DNA from: Verrucomicrobiota bacterium
GTDB taxonomy: Bacteria > Verrucomicrobiota > Verrucomicrobiia > Limisphaerales > VHDF01
DNA: 47,308 nt
NCBI GenBank assembly: GCA_016871495.1
Contig: VHDF01000034.1
Location: 1 to 47,308, forward strand
Reading direction: 5' to 3'
The notes beneath the pieces are model-generated. The model was not told the DNA's origin. It worked only from the letters and a program-made list of their open reading frames with translations, and made no database searches. The position numbers and the translations under genes were made by a program. Shown here piece after piece: positions 16,483-26,357 of the stretch (position 1 is its first letter; each line of letters begins with the position of its first letter).

Positions 16483-17462
16483 TGAGTGCTCCCAGCCTTG
16501 AATCGTTGCGGCGGCAATGCGTGGAAAGCTGCACCCGCAAGGTGCCGCCGGAGAAACTCGACGTCAGCGGCCTGCAATCGGTGCGCGAGTACCATCCCGA
16601 GGACATGACGGTCACCGTCGAGTCGGGGCTCGCGTGGTCGGCCTTGGGCGACGTGCTTGGAGCACATGGACAGTGGATTCCGGTGGATCCGGTTCATCCG
16701 GAGCGTGTCACTGTGGAGGACGTGGTTTCCAGAAACCTGTCGGGCCCACGTCGCTGTGGGTATGGCACGATTCGCGAGCATTTGATCGGGATGGAGGCGT
16801 TGCTGGCGGATGGCCGATTGATTCATGCGGGAGGGCGTGTGGTGAAGAACGTGGCGGGATTTGATTTGCACCGGCTTTGGGTGGGGAGCGGACGGTCTTT
16901 GGGAATTCTCATTGCGGCGACCTTTCGTCTGCGGCCCCGGCCGGAGAAAACGGTTTATTTGACCCACGAGTTCGCAAATGTTTCCAAGATGATTGAAGCG
17001 GTCGAGCGGTGGAGATCAATGCCCCTGGAACCCGTGGTCTTGGACGCCTACGGCGGGAGTCTGATGGGCCTGCAGGAACCACGCTGCCAGGTTGTGGTGG
17101 CTTTCGAGGGCGACGGACCCGCCGTGGATTGGCAATCCGCGCAGTTGCCTGAATTGAAGATGATTTCACCCGAAGGTCTCGATTACGAATCGGTCTTTCG
17201 TCATCAAGGCGTGCCGGGTGGCGGAGAGGGTTCTTGCCAACGCGGATCGGTCCCTCCAGCGGATTTGCTCCGGTTGCTGGAGCGGGCGGGCCGCTCCGCT
17301 TGGCTGGCGCGGGTCGCGGACGGGGTGGTTTATGCGAGGAGTCCGGAGCCGGCCTTCTTGGAACTTGGCCGGCCCGCGCCCGATCCCGTTGCGGAGCGAC
17401 TGCGGAACGAAGTGCGCGAGGCGTTCGATCCCTTGGGACTGTGGAAGCATCAAGACGCATGA
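16470..17462 (+). CDS. glcE: Glycolate oxidase subunit GlcE (FAD-binding)
   Basis: Second FAD-binding subunit of glycolate oxidase, 330 residues. It shows LDVSGLQSVREYHPEDMTVTVESGL, HGQWIPVDP, the FAD-contacting YGTIREHLIGMEALLADG, and GGRVVKNVAGFDLHRLWVGS, all hallmarks of GlcE. The annotated ATG at 16470 lies within the right inverted repeat of a palindromic element; GTG at 16482 is an alternative, giving MSAPSLES. The duplicated MSAP coding sequence at the end of glcD suggests that glcE originally began there with an ATGA overlap. No ribosome-binding site is clear for either start. It overlaps glcF by 4 bp (ATGA). Confidence 0.87.
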   Translation: MRTAVSAPSLESLRRQCVESCTRKVPPEKLDVSGLQSVREYHPEDMTVTVESGLAWSALGDVLGAHGQWIPVDPVHPERVTVEDVVSRNLSGPRRCGYGTIREHLIGMEALLADGRLIHAGGRVVKNVAGFDLHRLWVGSGRSLGILIAATFRLRPRPEKTVYLTHEFANVSKMIEAVERWRSMPLEPVVLDAYGGSLMGLQEPRCQVVVAFEGDGPAVDWQSAQLPELKMISPEGLDYESVFRHQGVPGGGEGSCQRGSVPPADLLRLLERAGRSAWLARVADGVVYARSPEPAFLELGRPAPDPVAERLRNEVREAFDPLGLWKHQDA

Positions 17463-18715
17463 GTGCCATTCCTGCGAGATTTCTGGACGAACGGAAGTCC
17501 ATGGCTTGCGTTCATTGCGGATTGTGCCTGGGCTCTTGTCCGACCTATCTGGAGACTGGCAACGAAAACGATTCGCCCCGCGGGCGGATTCATTTGATGC
17601 GGGCGGTGCAGGATGGACGGATGGAACTGGCGGACGAGCCGATTCGCCATCTCGACACGTGTCTGGGTTGCCGCGCGTGTGAGACGGCCTGCCCCAGTGG
17701 CGTGGCTTACGGCGAATTGCTGGAACATACCCGGCATTTTATCGAGGGCCGCCACACCCGGAGCTGGCCTGAAAGGTGGCTCCGCGATGTGTTGATCGAG
17801 CGGGTGTTCCCGTATCCAGAGCGCATGGACCTGGCCCTGCGCCCGGCCCAATGGTTGCGCGCGGCGGGCATGGAAAAATGGCTGCCGGAACGGGCGCGAA
17901 CGATGGTCGAATTGCTGCCGAAACAGAGTTCATGGCGGACCCTGCCTGCTTTCTCCCCGGCGGAAGGAGAAGTGAAGGGAACGCTGGGAATGCTTTCGGG
18001 CTGTGTCATGCAGGTCCTCTTTGGCGACACCCATCAACACACCATTCGGTTGCTCAATCGATCGGGTTGGAATGTGGTGGTGCCGCCGGCTCAGTCCTGT
18101 TGCGGAGCGCTCCATTCGCACGCCGGCAAGCTGGAGCTGGCAAGGGACAGTGCGCGGCGAAACATCGAGGTCTTCGAGCAAGCCAGGGTGGACGCGGTCG
18201 TCGTGAACGCCGCGGGCTGCGGGTCCGCGATGAAAGGATATGCTTCTTTATTCGAGGAGCGGGATGAGTGGTGCGAACGCGCCCGGCGGTTCGCCTCCAA
18301 GGTTCGGGATCTTTCGGAGGTTTTGGACTTCACACGTTTCGTGGCGGGGCCGTGGCGGAGGGGTAAAGTGACTTTTCACGATGCATGTCACCTGGCCCAT
18401 GCCCAGGGCATTACCCGGCAGCCGAGGCAGTGGGTTCGCAAAGTGGCGGGAGAACATTACGTCGAGCTTCCGGAGGCGGAAGTGTGTTGTGGCAGCGCGG
18501 GAAGTTACAATTTGACCGAGCTTGAAATGGCCGCCCGATTGCAGCGGCGGAAAGTGGAGAAGATTGGCGCGACAGGCGCTCTCACCGTGGTGACTTCGAA
18601 TCCCGGCTGCCAGATGCAAATTGAAGCGGGATTGAGAAACATGGGTTACCCTCAGGTTCGGGTCATGCATCTCGCGGATTTTCTGGCGGAAGCAGTCCTG
18701 GCGGCTGATTTGTGA
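17459..18715 (+). CDS. glcF: Glycolate oxidase iron-sulfur subunit GlcF
   Basis: Electron-transfer subunit of glycolate oxidase, 418 residues. Two 4Fe-4S ferredoxin motifs lie at the N-terminus (CVHCGLCLGSCP near residue 16 and CLGCRACETACP near residue 67). Two cysteine-rich CCG domains follow (CCGALHSHAGK near 214 and CCGSAGSYNL near 343). The ATG at 17459 overlaps the glcE stop, and its own TGA overlaps the GTG of the giant secreted protein by 4 bp, so translation of the whole series may be coupled. Length is normal for GlcF. Confidence 0.93.
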   Translation: MSAIPARFLDERKSMACVHCGLCLGSCPTYLETGNENDSPRGRIHLMRAVQDGRMELADEPIRHLDTCLGCRACETACPSGVAYGELLEHTRHFIEGRHTRSWPERWLRDVLIERVFPYPERMDLALRPAQWLRAAGMEKWLPERARTMVELLPKQSSWRTLPAFSPAEGEVKGTLGMLSGCVMQVLFGDTHQHTIRLLNRSGWNVVVPPAQSCCGALHSHAGKLELARDSARRNIEVFEQARVDAVVVNAAGCGSAMKGYASLFEERDEWCERARRFASKVRDLSEVLDFTRFVAGPWRRGKVTFHDACHLAHAQGITRQPRQWVRKVAGEHYVELPEAEVCCGSAGSYNLTELEMAARLQRRKVEKIGATGALTVVTSNPGCQMQIEAGLRNMGYPQVRVMHLADFLAEAVLAADL

Positions 18716-21700
18716 AACGAATCCGAACGGCGTTTGCGTTCAGGGTTGTCCTCACCCCGAGGGCCGGGTTGAGTTGGATCATGCTTTGTTGGATGGGGTT
18801 GATGGCCGCGCGGGGCGACGTGGTCATCAGCGAGATCATGTATCATCCGGCGAGCCATGATGATCGGGAAGAATTCATCGAGTTGCACAATCGGGGTGAA
18901 GCGGAGGTCTCGCTGAAAGGCTGGCGATTGGGAGCGGGTGTTGAATTTGTCTTTTCGGAAACTCGTATTTCAGCAGGGGGCAGGCTGGTGGTGGCCGCCG
19001 ATCCCGTGGTATTTCGGGAGCATTATCCCGCTTCACCCTCTCCGGTTGGACCGTGGAAAGGACGCCTTTCCAACACGCGCGAGACGATTGAGTTACGCAG
19101 TCGGGACGGGGATGTGCATTGCCGGGTGACCTACGCGGATGAAGGGGACTGGGCCACACGAGTGCTGGGAGCGGTGGATCATGGCTATCGAGGATGGGAA
19201 TGGCGGACGGATGCGGACGGGGGCGGGGGAACGATCGAGTTGATCAACTCGGGGGCGGATGTGGGCGTGGTCAGCAACTGGGCCGTCAGCAAGGTGAAGG
19301 GCGGCACGCCGGGCTCCGTGAACTCGGTGCAGGAGAGCAGGACGGCCCCTTTGATTTCGGAGGTGGAGCATTTGCCCATCGTGCCCCGTTCGCAGGACCG
19401 GGTTGTGATCAGGGCTCGCTGTAACGAAGGGCCCGCTGGGGTGTCCCTGACGTTGCATTTTCGAATGGATGGCGAGGCTGCCTTTGGATCGGTGGCGATG
19501 GCCGACGACGGGTTGCAGCGCGATTTGAGGGCGGGCGATGGGGTATGGGGCGCCGAGTTGGAGCCCTTTCCGCATGGGACGGTGGTCGAGTTTTTCGTGG
19601 AGGCAAGGGATGAGGGCGGCCGGTCGCGAACATGGCCGGCTCCAGCACTCGTCGATGGAGCGTGGTCGCAATCGGCCAACGCCCTGTTCCAGGTGGAAGA
19701 CCGTTCGCCTCATCGTGAACTTCCTGAATACCGGATCATCCTGACGGCATCGGACTCCGCCTGGTTGCGTCGGATCAACGCTCCTTTTTCGGGGTCCAGT
19801 CCTTTTCCCGATCCGAATCCGTCCGCCAGTCACGCTCAATTTAATGCGACTTGGATCAGCATTGACGGCGATGGAATCGCTTGCCGATACGGCGTGTCGG
19901 TGCGGAACCGGGGGAACGGTAGCCAGGCCCGGCAGCCTCAGAGTTTTCGCATCAATTTCCGGTCGGACGAATGGTGGAATGGAGTTGAAGCGCTGAACTT
20001 GAACGGGCAGAACCCGCATTTGCAGGTTTTGGCGGCGGATCTTTATCACCATGCCGGCATGGTCGCGCAGCACGTGCTTCCGGTATCGCTCCGGTGGAAC
20101 GGAGCCGCGGTGGCGATTTCCGCGGCCCCCTCCCACGGTTTCCATGCGGCGAGCGAGGTGATCGACGAGAATTTTGCGGGTCGGCATTTTCCGGGAGACG
20201 GCGCCGGGAATGTCTATCGCGGCATTCGGGTCGATCGGGAGGGCGGAGCGAACCTGCGTTATCAGGGGGAGGACCCTGATCCCTACCGCACCAATTATTT
20301 CAAGCAAACCCGGGTCAGCGAAGATCAATGGGGCGACTTGATCGAGTTGACCCGGGTCTTGCACGGGAGTTCCGACGCGGAATACGCCGAGGCCGTGCGG
20401 CGGGTGCTGAACGTGGATGCTTTGATCGATTATTTCGCTGTGGAAACGCTGCTGGACAACAAAGAAACCAATCTGGCCAACGCCAACAACGGGGCGGGAG
20501 CCGGGGACGATTATTTTTTGTACCGCGGAGTGGTGGACCGGCGATTCAGGGTCATTCCTTACGATCTGGATACCATCCTGGGTGGCGGGGACACTCCGGG
20601 TGTCATCGGAGACGATTTGTTCCGGATGGCAGCCAATCCGGTGATGGCCCGCTTCATGCGGCATCCGGAGTTTTGCGCCCGGTACTATCAGGCACTGGAC
20701 CGGCTCATGAACACCACCTTTTCACCGTCTCACCTGACGAACGCGGTGGAACGAATGATCGGCGGGTTGGTGCCGGGATCCGTGGTGGAGTCCATTTTGG
20801 CATTCAACGCGGCGCGGACAACCTTCGTGCGATCCCGCCTGCCTCGGGAAATCGAGATCCAACACAAGCTGCCCATGAAGCAGGGATACGTTCATACGAG
20901 CGAGACCACGGTGGCTCTGGCGGGAACGGCGCCCGCGGGGTTCACCGTGCAAGTGCGAGTCAACGGCGAATCCGCATTGTGGAATCCGCTCGGGGCGCGT
21001 TGGGAGATCGCCCGGGTGCCCATGGCTCCCGGATTGAACTCCGTCCTCGTGCTTGCTCTGGACAAAGAGGCAAGGGAAGTCTCTCGCCGTGTTTTGGAAG
21101 TGTGGGCCGAGTATGGATCGGGCTCGGAGGTGTCGGGACTCCTCGGGGGGCGGACGGTTTGGAAGGCGTCACAAGGCCCATTCCGGGTTGCCGGGAACGT
21201 GCGTGTTCCCGCGGGGGCGGAACTGGTGATCGAACCTGGGGTTTCGGTTTACCTCGATCCGGGAGTCCGTATCGACGTGGAGGGGCGGTTGGGGATCGAA
21301 GGCAGGCCGGAGGCACGAGTGCGATTGTCGCGACCGCCCGGATCTTTGGGTTTTTGGGGCGGCATTTTCTTCTCCGATGCGGCCCAATCCAATCGAATCG
21401 TCCATGCGGATCTGGAATTTGGCGGTGCCTTGGGCCAATTCATCCGGGCGGATCGATCTGAATTGGAGATGGTGGACGTACGCTTTGCTCATGCGAACGC
21501 CAAGTATCTTGAGCTCCAGCATTCTTCCTTTCGCGTGGCCGATTGCCACTTTCCCGGATTGAGCCTGGCCGAGTTGATTCATGGAGAGGGGATCAAGGAA
21601 GGGGGTCGCGCGGTGATTGAAGGAAACCACTTCGGCGGAACCAGTGGATTGAATGACATCATCGACTTTTCGGGCGGGAAGCGCCCCGGCCCCATCCTGG

Positions 21701-24700
21701 AGGTGCTCAACAACGTCTTTACCGGGGCCAGTGACGACATTCTTGACTTGGACGGCGCCGACGCTTGGGTGGAGGGCAATGTGTTCGCCCACGCTCATCA
21801 ATCGGTTTCCGTGGTGGATACTTCCAGCGCCGTGTCGGGCGGGTGGCATCTGGGGAACGCGTCGGAAATCCTCATCCTCCGCAATTACTTTCTCGATTGC
21901 GACCACATGGCGATGGCGAAGGAGGGTAATTTTTACACCCTGTTGCACAACACGGCCTTGAGGATGACCAAGTCGGGTATGCAGTTCGACGAACCGGGGA
22001 GGCGGGCGACCGAGGGAGTCTTTCCCGGTCGCGGCGCTTGGGTGGAAGGCAACATCGTCTGGCAAACGCCCGTGAATTTCGAGGATGTCTATGTCGATCA
22101 TCCTCAATTCGGAACCACCGTTCTCACGGTGCGAAACAACCTCTTGTCGGGAACGAATCTTCCCGTGGCAGCGGTGAACACGCTTCGAGAAGATCCGCTT
22201 TTTATCGAAGCCAACCTGGATTCGGTGACGACGAACACCTTGCGTTCGGCATTGCGGTTGAGAGCGGATTCGCCTGCTCTGGGCATGGCAGCCGGCGGGC
22301 TGAATTTGGGCGCGGATGTTCCGCGCGGGCCGATACTGACCGGCGGTCCGTCGGGCACCACTTGGCGATCGAGAGCGGCGTTCCGGGTGGTGGGGCCGGG
22401 TTTTATCCATTACCGCTATCGATTGGATCAAGGTGCTTGGAGCGAGCCCCAATCCATGCAAGCCCTGCTGGTCTTGGAGGGTCTTTCCCCGGGGCCGCAT
22501 CAGATCCGGATCCTGGCCCGTGATTGGGCCGGACGCTGGATGCGGGAGGAAGAGGCGGTTGTGTCCGAAGCGTGGCGGGTGGACCCCGGAGCGGGACGCT
22601 TGCGGATTCACGAGGTTGGGGCGGCGGGCAGTCCGAAGTCGCCCGAGTTCGTGGAGCTTTTCAATGACGGCCCTTTGCCGGTGCTTCTTGATGAATACAG
22701 TCTTTCCGACGACGAGATGAGTCCTGGAAAGATGCGTTTTCCCGCGGGATTGATGCTGAAGCCCGAGGAAATCGTCTCGTTCAATAAGCGCAGCCTGTCG
22801 GGCGCGGGAGCCGGTGCTTGGACCCTGTCGCTCGATCGCCGGGGGGACAGCCTACGGTTGTTCCGCTGGACGAATGGCGTGGCGGTCGAATGGGATGCGG
22901 TCGAATTCGGTGCGCAATTGGAGGAGTATTCCGCGGGTCGAGATGAACGAGGGACTTGGGGCTTGCACGATCGCACACCCGGGAAGCCCAATCAGGTTGC
23001 GCGGGTCGGATCGGTCCGGGAACTTCGGTTGAATGAATGGAAGGCGGGAACAGCATTGGAAGCCGGCTTCGTCGAGTTGTTCAATCCCTCGCGGTTGCCG
23101 GTGGATCTCGGAGGTTGCTGGTTTTCGGATGCCCCGGCCGGGAGGCCCGACCGGACGCGCATCCGGGATTTGACCTTTCTGGAGGCGCGGGGGCGCCTGA
23201 CTTTTAGCTCGGATCCCGCGATGGGTGGTTCGCGTCAAGACCTCGGCTTCGATCTCTCTCATTCCGGAGGCCAGATTGCGCTCTTCGATCCACGGCTCGA
23301 GAAGGTGGATGGAATCACCTTTGGCGCGCAGCGTGCTGGCATTTCCGAGGGACGAAGCCCGGATGGGGCGGAATCCATGGCGTATTTCAATCAACCTACG
23401 CCTGGAAGTGGCAATCCTATGATAAGAATCAATCGATCCGTTGTGGGTCTGTTCACCGGGCTGGTCGCCCTCACGAACCTTTGGAGTTATGAAACTCGGG
23501 GGCTCGAAGCCGAGGCCGGTTGGCGGAACCCTGAATTCAACGACAGCACTTGGCCCGTCCAAGCGGGTGTATTGTATGCCAACCCTTCCTCGATCCTGCC
23601 CGCGGGAGCAAGCCTCATTCCCGCGACAGGAACCACGGCCTATTTCCGGTCCCGGTTTTCGGCGCCTTCCCCTGTGGTGGAATTCCCATTGCAGGCGGAA
23701 GTCTTGGTCGATGATGGATTGGTCGCTTATCTGAATGGGGTCGAGATTCTGCGGCACGGCATGCCTTCCGGTCCGATTTCCTCATCCACTCCGGCGGCTC
23801 GCCGCGTGGCCACAGCGTCGTTGGAGGGTCCTTTTGAATTGCCGAAACGGATTCTGCGGGCAGGCGAAAACACGCTGGCGGTGGAAGTTCACCAAGCCGC
23901 CACAGGCTCATCCGACTTGGTTTTCGGTCTGGCTTTAAAAGCCCGGCAAGTCGCCAATCCTCCTACGGCTGCAGCCACCCAAGTCATTCTCAATGAAGTT
24001 TACCCCGCCCCTGGCGTTTCGGTCGGATGGATCGAGCTCCACAATCCCTCCACGGGAACCCTGGATCTATCCGGACTCTCGCTCAGCGACGACACGGCGC
24101 GCCCGAGGCGATATGTCATTCCCGCCGGACAGCGCATCTTGCCCGGGGGGTACTGGACCGTTCAATGCGATGGCAGTGCACTCCCGAGCGAAGTCAATAC
24201 CGGCTTCGGCCTCAAGGCGAGTGGTGGGGTGGTGCTGGTCTTCGATCGACCGGAAGAGGGAAGCGCCTTGCTTGATTCCGTTCGCTATGGTTTGCAAACG
24301 ACCGGGTTCTCCCTTTCCAGGCTGCCCAACGCGGCGGGCGAATGGAAACTGGGCCTGCTCACATCCGGTGCTGCCAATGTCGCCACTCCGTTGGGAGACC
24401 CCAAGAGACTGAAGATCAACGAATGGATGGCGAGTCCGACGTCTGGAGATGACTGGCTGGAGCTTTACAATCCAAATTCCCTTCCGGTTGACCTGGGCGG
24501 CATGGCCTTGAGCGACGACTCCGCCCGTCCCCGGCTCTCCGTTCTTCCCGCACTTTCGTTCATCGGAACCGGCACGAACGCATTCGTGCGGTTCGAGGCC
24601 GATGACGCGGTCCAACGCGGGGGGGATCACTTGGCCTTCAGACTTTCGGCGTCCGGCGAAACGTTGGTGCTGTCTGACGCTTCGGGAGCCGTGGTGGATC

Positions 24701-26253
24701 AGCTGAGTTTTGGATCGCAGAGGTCGGGCATCTCCCAAGGAAGGCTGCCTGATGGCTCCGCGACCATCATTTCTTTTCCGGGTTCGGGCACGCCGGGCAC
24801 GAGCAATTTTCAACTGCCGCCCCTGGTGATCAACGAGGTTTTGGCCCACACCGACCCACCCCTGGAGGACGCGGTGGAAATCTACAACCCCACATCCTTG
24901 CCTCAAGACATCGGGGGTTGGTTCCTGAGCGATTCAGATCAGGATCTCAAGAAGTTCAAGATTTCAGCCGGGACGGTGGTGCCCGCTCAAGGCTACGTGG
25001 TTTTTTATGGGTTTCAATTGGACGGTGGAGCGGGGTCATCCTCGGCCTTTACGTTGAATTCCGCGCATGGCGACGAAATCTATCTCAGCGCCGCGGATGC
25101 AGCCGGAAATCTCACTGGGTTTCGCGTGTCGGGGTCGTTCGGAGCCTCGGCCAACGGGGTTTCCTTCGCGCGTTATCCCACGAGCGCAGGATTCGAATTC
25201 GTCCCTTCCAGCAGACTCAGTTTCGGATCCGACGACCCGGCCACCTTGCAGCAATTCCGCCAGGGCCGGGGGGCGGCGAACGCGCCCCCTCTCTTGGGGC
25301 CTATCGGGATTAGTGAAATCCACTATCACCCGCCTGCCCGGGCCGGCGTGGATAATGTCACCGACGAGTTCGTGGAGCTCTGGAATCGTTCCTCCGCTCC
25401 GGCTTCCTTGTTCGATCCCTTGAACCCGGACAACCGCTGGAAAGTGAACGGAGGGGTGGGGTTCACGTTCCCCGCCAATGTCACGCTGGCTCCAGACGAA
25501 ACCGTGTTGCTGGTCAATTTCGACCCGGCGACCAGCGCGAGCGTTGAGTCCGCCTTCCGGAGCCAGCATCAGATTCCGGCCACCGTCCGACTGTTTGGTC
25601 CGCTGGTTGGGAAGTTGGGAAACTCCGGCGACGAAATCGGACTTTACAAGCCGGATCCGCCTCAGTTGCCGCCTCATCCGGATGCGGGCTTTGTGCCTTA
25701 CGTCCTCGTGGAGCGCCTTGTCTACTTGCCCGGTGCGCCCTGGCCTCTTGGCGCCAATGGAACCGGACAATCCATTCATCGCGTTTCGTTTTCGGAACTG
25801 GCGAATGAGCCTTTGAATTGGAGAGCCGCCACGCCCTCGCCCGGGAAGGCCGGGACCGGCGGTGGAGCCGGCACAGATTCCGACGGGGATGGACTTCCGA
25901 ACGCGTGGGAATCGGCGTTTGGACTGGACCCGCTCGATCCGTCCGATGCTCTTTCGGACCGGGATGGCGACGGGTTGACGGCCCTCCAAGAGTTTCGCGT
26001 AGGGACGGATCCACGCAATGGTTCCAGTGTGTTCCGGCTGGAGTCGATCGTGATTGAGCAAGGCCAGTTGGTCTTGCGCGTGCGGACCGGCGCGGTGCGC
26101 GCGGTGGTCTTGGAAAGCGCCGGGAATGTCGCCGGACCATGGAACCTCGTGGGGACGTTCTCGCGAGATGGAACCGATGAGGTTGGGTCTCTTTCAGCCG
26201 GTGCTGTTGCGGGACGGGAAAAGTACTTTCGAATTCTGGCTCGCCCTGAGTGA
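18712..26253 (+). CDS. Giant secreted lamin-tail/CotH/beta-helix protein
   Basis: A 2513-residue exported protein starting at GTG 18712, with a signal-like hydrophobic stretch at residues 18-34. In order: lamin-tail domain (LTD) 1 (VVISEIMYHPASHDDREEFIELHN, about 37-140); an immunoglobulin-like segment (210-310); a CotH-like domain (340-720, with VRNRGNGS and RVIPYDLDTILGG); and a right-handed beta-helix-like region (823-1206, repeated short strands with GN and DG turns). Six more LTDs then begin near 1296, 1437, 1757, 1898, 2037 and 2198, each with a (I/L)NE...ELxNP...LS pattern. The C-terminus has calcium-binding thrombospondin-3-like repeats (DSDGDGLPNAWE, DRDGDGLTALQEF, about 2387-2425) and a short beta domain. 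It is probably extracellular or surface attached; no sortase, PEP-CTERM or T9SS tail was recognised. Its function is unknown, with adhesion or polysaccharide binding plausible. Its start overlaps the glcF stop. Confidence 0.88.
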   Translation: MKRIRTAFAFRVVLTPRAGLSWIMLCWMGLMAARGDVVISEIMYHPASHDDREEFIELHNRGEAEVSLKGWRLGAGVEFVFSETRISAGGRLVVAADPVVFREHYPASPSPVGPWKGRLSNTRETIELRSRDGDVHCRVTYADEGDWATRVLGAVDHGYRGWEWRTDADGGGGTIELINSGADVGVVSNWAVSKVKGGTPGSVNSVQESRTAPLISEVEHLPIVPRSQDRVVIRARCNEGPAGVSLTLHFRMDGEAAFGSVAMADDGLQRDLRAGDGVWGAELEPFPHGTVVEFFVEARDEGGRSRTWPAPALVDGAWSQSANALFQVEDRSPHRELPEYRIILTASDSAWLRRINAPFSGSSPFPDPNPSASHAQFNATWISIDGDGIACRYGVSVRNRGNGSQARQPQSFRINFRSDEWWNGVEALNLNGQNPHLQVLAADLYHHAGMVAQHVLPVSLRWNGAAVAISAAPSHGFHAASEVIDENFAGRHFPGDGAGNVYRGIRVDREGGANLRYQGEDPDPYRTNYFKQTRVSEDQWGDLIELTRVLHGSSDAEYAEAVRRVLNVDALIDYFAVETLLDNKETNLANANNGAGAGDDYFLYRGVVDRRFRVIPYDLDTILGGGDTPGVIGDDLFRMAANPVMARFMRHPEFCARYYQALDRLMNTTFSPSHLTNAVERMIGGLVPGSVVESILAFNAARTTFVRSRLPREIEIQHKLPMKQGYVHTSETTVALAGTAPAGFTVQVRVNGESALWNPLGARWEIARVPMAPGLNSVLVLALDKEAREVSRRVLEVWAEYGSGSEVSGLLGGRTVWKASQGPFRVAGNVRVPAGAELVIEPGVSVYLDPGVRIDVEGRLGIEGRPEARVRLSRPPGSLGFWGGIFFSDAAQSNRIVHADLEFGGALGQFIRADRSELEMVDVRFAHANAKYLELQHSSFRVADCHFPGLSLAELIHGEGIKEGGRAVIEGNHFGGTSGLNDIIDFSGGKRPGPILEVLNNVFTGASDDILDLDGADAWVEGNVFAHAHQSVSVVDTSSAVSGGWHLGNASEILILRNYFLDCDHMAMAKEGNFYTLLHNTALRMTKSGMQFDEPGRRATEGVFPGRGAWVEGNIVWQTPVNFEDVYVDHPQFGTTVLTVRNNLLSGTNLPVAAVNTLREDPLFIEANLDSVTTNTLRSALRLRADSPALGMAAGGLNLGADVPRGPILTGGPSGTTWRSRAAFRVVGPGFIHYRYRLDQGAWSEPQSMQALLVLEGLSPGPHQIRILARDWAGRWMREEEAVVSEAWRVDPGAGRLRIHEVGAAGSPKSPEFVELFNDGPLPVLLDEYSLSDDEMSPGKMRFPAGLMLKPEEIVSFNKRSLSGAGAGAWTLSLDRRGDSLRLFRWTNGVAVEWDAVEFGAQLEEYSAGRDERGTWGLHDRTPGKPNQVARVGSVRELRLNEWKAGTALEAGFVELFNPSRLPVDLGGCWFSDAPAGRPDRTRIRDLTFLEARGRLTFSSDPAMGGSRQDLGFDLSHSGGQIALFDPRLEKVDGITFGAQRAGISEGRSPDGAESMAYFNQPTPGSGNPMIRINRSVVGLFTGLVALTNLWSYETRGLEAEAGWRNPEFNDSTWPVQAGVLYANPSSILPAGASLIPATGTTAYFRSRFSAPSPVVEFPLQAEVLVDDGLVAYLNGVEILRHGMPSGPISSSTPAARRVATASLEGPFELPKRILRAGENTLAVEVHQAATGSSDLVFGLALKARQVANPPTAAATQVILNEVYPAPGVSVGWIELHNPSTGTLDLSGLSLSDDTARPRRYVIPAGQRILPGGYWTVQCDGSALPSEVNTGFGLKASGGVVLVFDRPEEGSALLDSVRYGLQTTGFSLSRLPNAAGEWKLGLLTSGAANVATPLGDPKRLKINEWMASPTSGDDWLELYNPNSLPVDLGGMALSDDSARPRLSVLPALSFIGTGTNAFVRFEADDAVQRGGDHLAFRLSASGETLVLSDASGAVVDQLSFGSQRSGISQGRLPDGSATIISFPGSGTPGTSNFQLPPLVINEVLAHTDPPLEDAVEIYNPTSLPQDIGGWFLSDSDQDLKKFKISAGTVVPAQGYVVFYGFQLDGGAGSSSAFTLNSAHGDEIYLSAADAAGNLTGFRVSGSFGASANGVSFARYPTSAGFEFVPSSRLSFGSDDPATLQQFRQGRGAANAPPLLGPIGISEIHYHPPARAGVDNVTDEFVELWNRSSAPASLFDPLNPDNRWKVNGGVGFTFPANVTLAPDETVLLVNFDPATSASVESAFRSQHQIPATVRLFGPLVGKLGNSGDEIGLYKPDPPQLPPHPDAGFVPYVLVERLVYLPGAPWPLGANGTGQSIHRVSFSELANEPLNWRAATPSPGKAGTGGGAGTDSDGDGLPNAWESAFGLDPLDPSDALSDRDGDGLTALQEFRVGTDPRNGSSVFRLESIVIEQGQLVLRVRTGAVRAVVLESAGNVAGPWNLVGTFSRDGTDEVGSLSAGAVAGREKYFRILARPE

Positions 26254-26327
26254 GAGGCGAGGGACGGTGGAGATCAACTGCCTTTTCCAGCAAGAAAACT
26301 CCGCCGGGCCGGGTGCGGAACGGTGAG

Positions 26328-26357
26328 TAACTTCAGCATCAAGTTAGTCGGGAGGTT
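26328..26357. repeat. Palindromic repeat overlapping moaC 3' end, copy 1
   Basis: TAACTTCAGCATCAAGTTA forms a 6-bp perfect stem with a 7-base loop and continues into GTCGGGAGGTTGAA. The whole matches 29380-29410 with few differences. On the minus strand the repeat supplies the last moaC codons and stop. It lies between the convergent giant-protein gene and moaC and could act as a weak bidirectional terminator, though no T-run is present. Confidence 0.65.

Noticed and set aside
19093-20664. 523-codon minus-strand ORF inside the giant secreted protein gene
   Set aside because: The plus frame shows clear LTD and CotH domains over the same bases; the minus frame has no motif and His/Arg-rich shadow composition.
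21169-22611. 480-codon minus-strand ORF over the beta-helix region
   Set aside because: Shadow of the plus-strand beta-helix coding sequence with no motif of its own.
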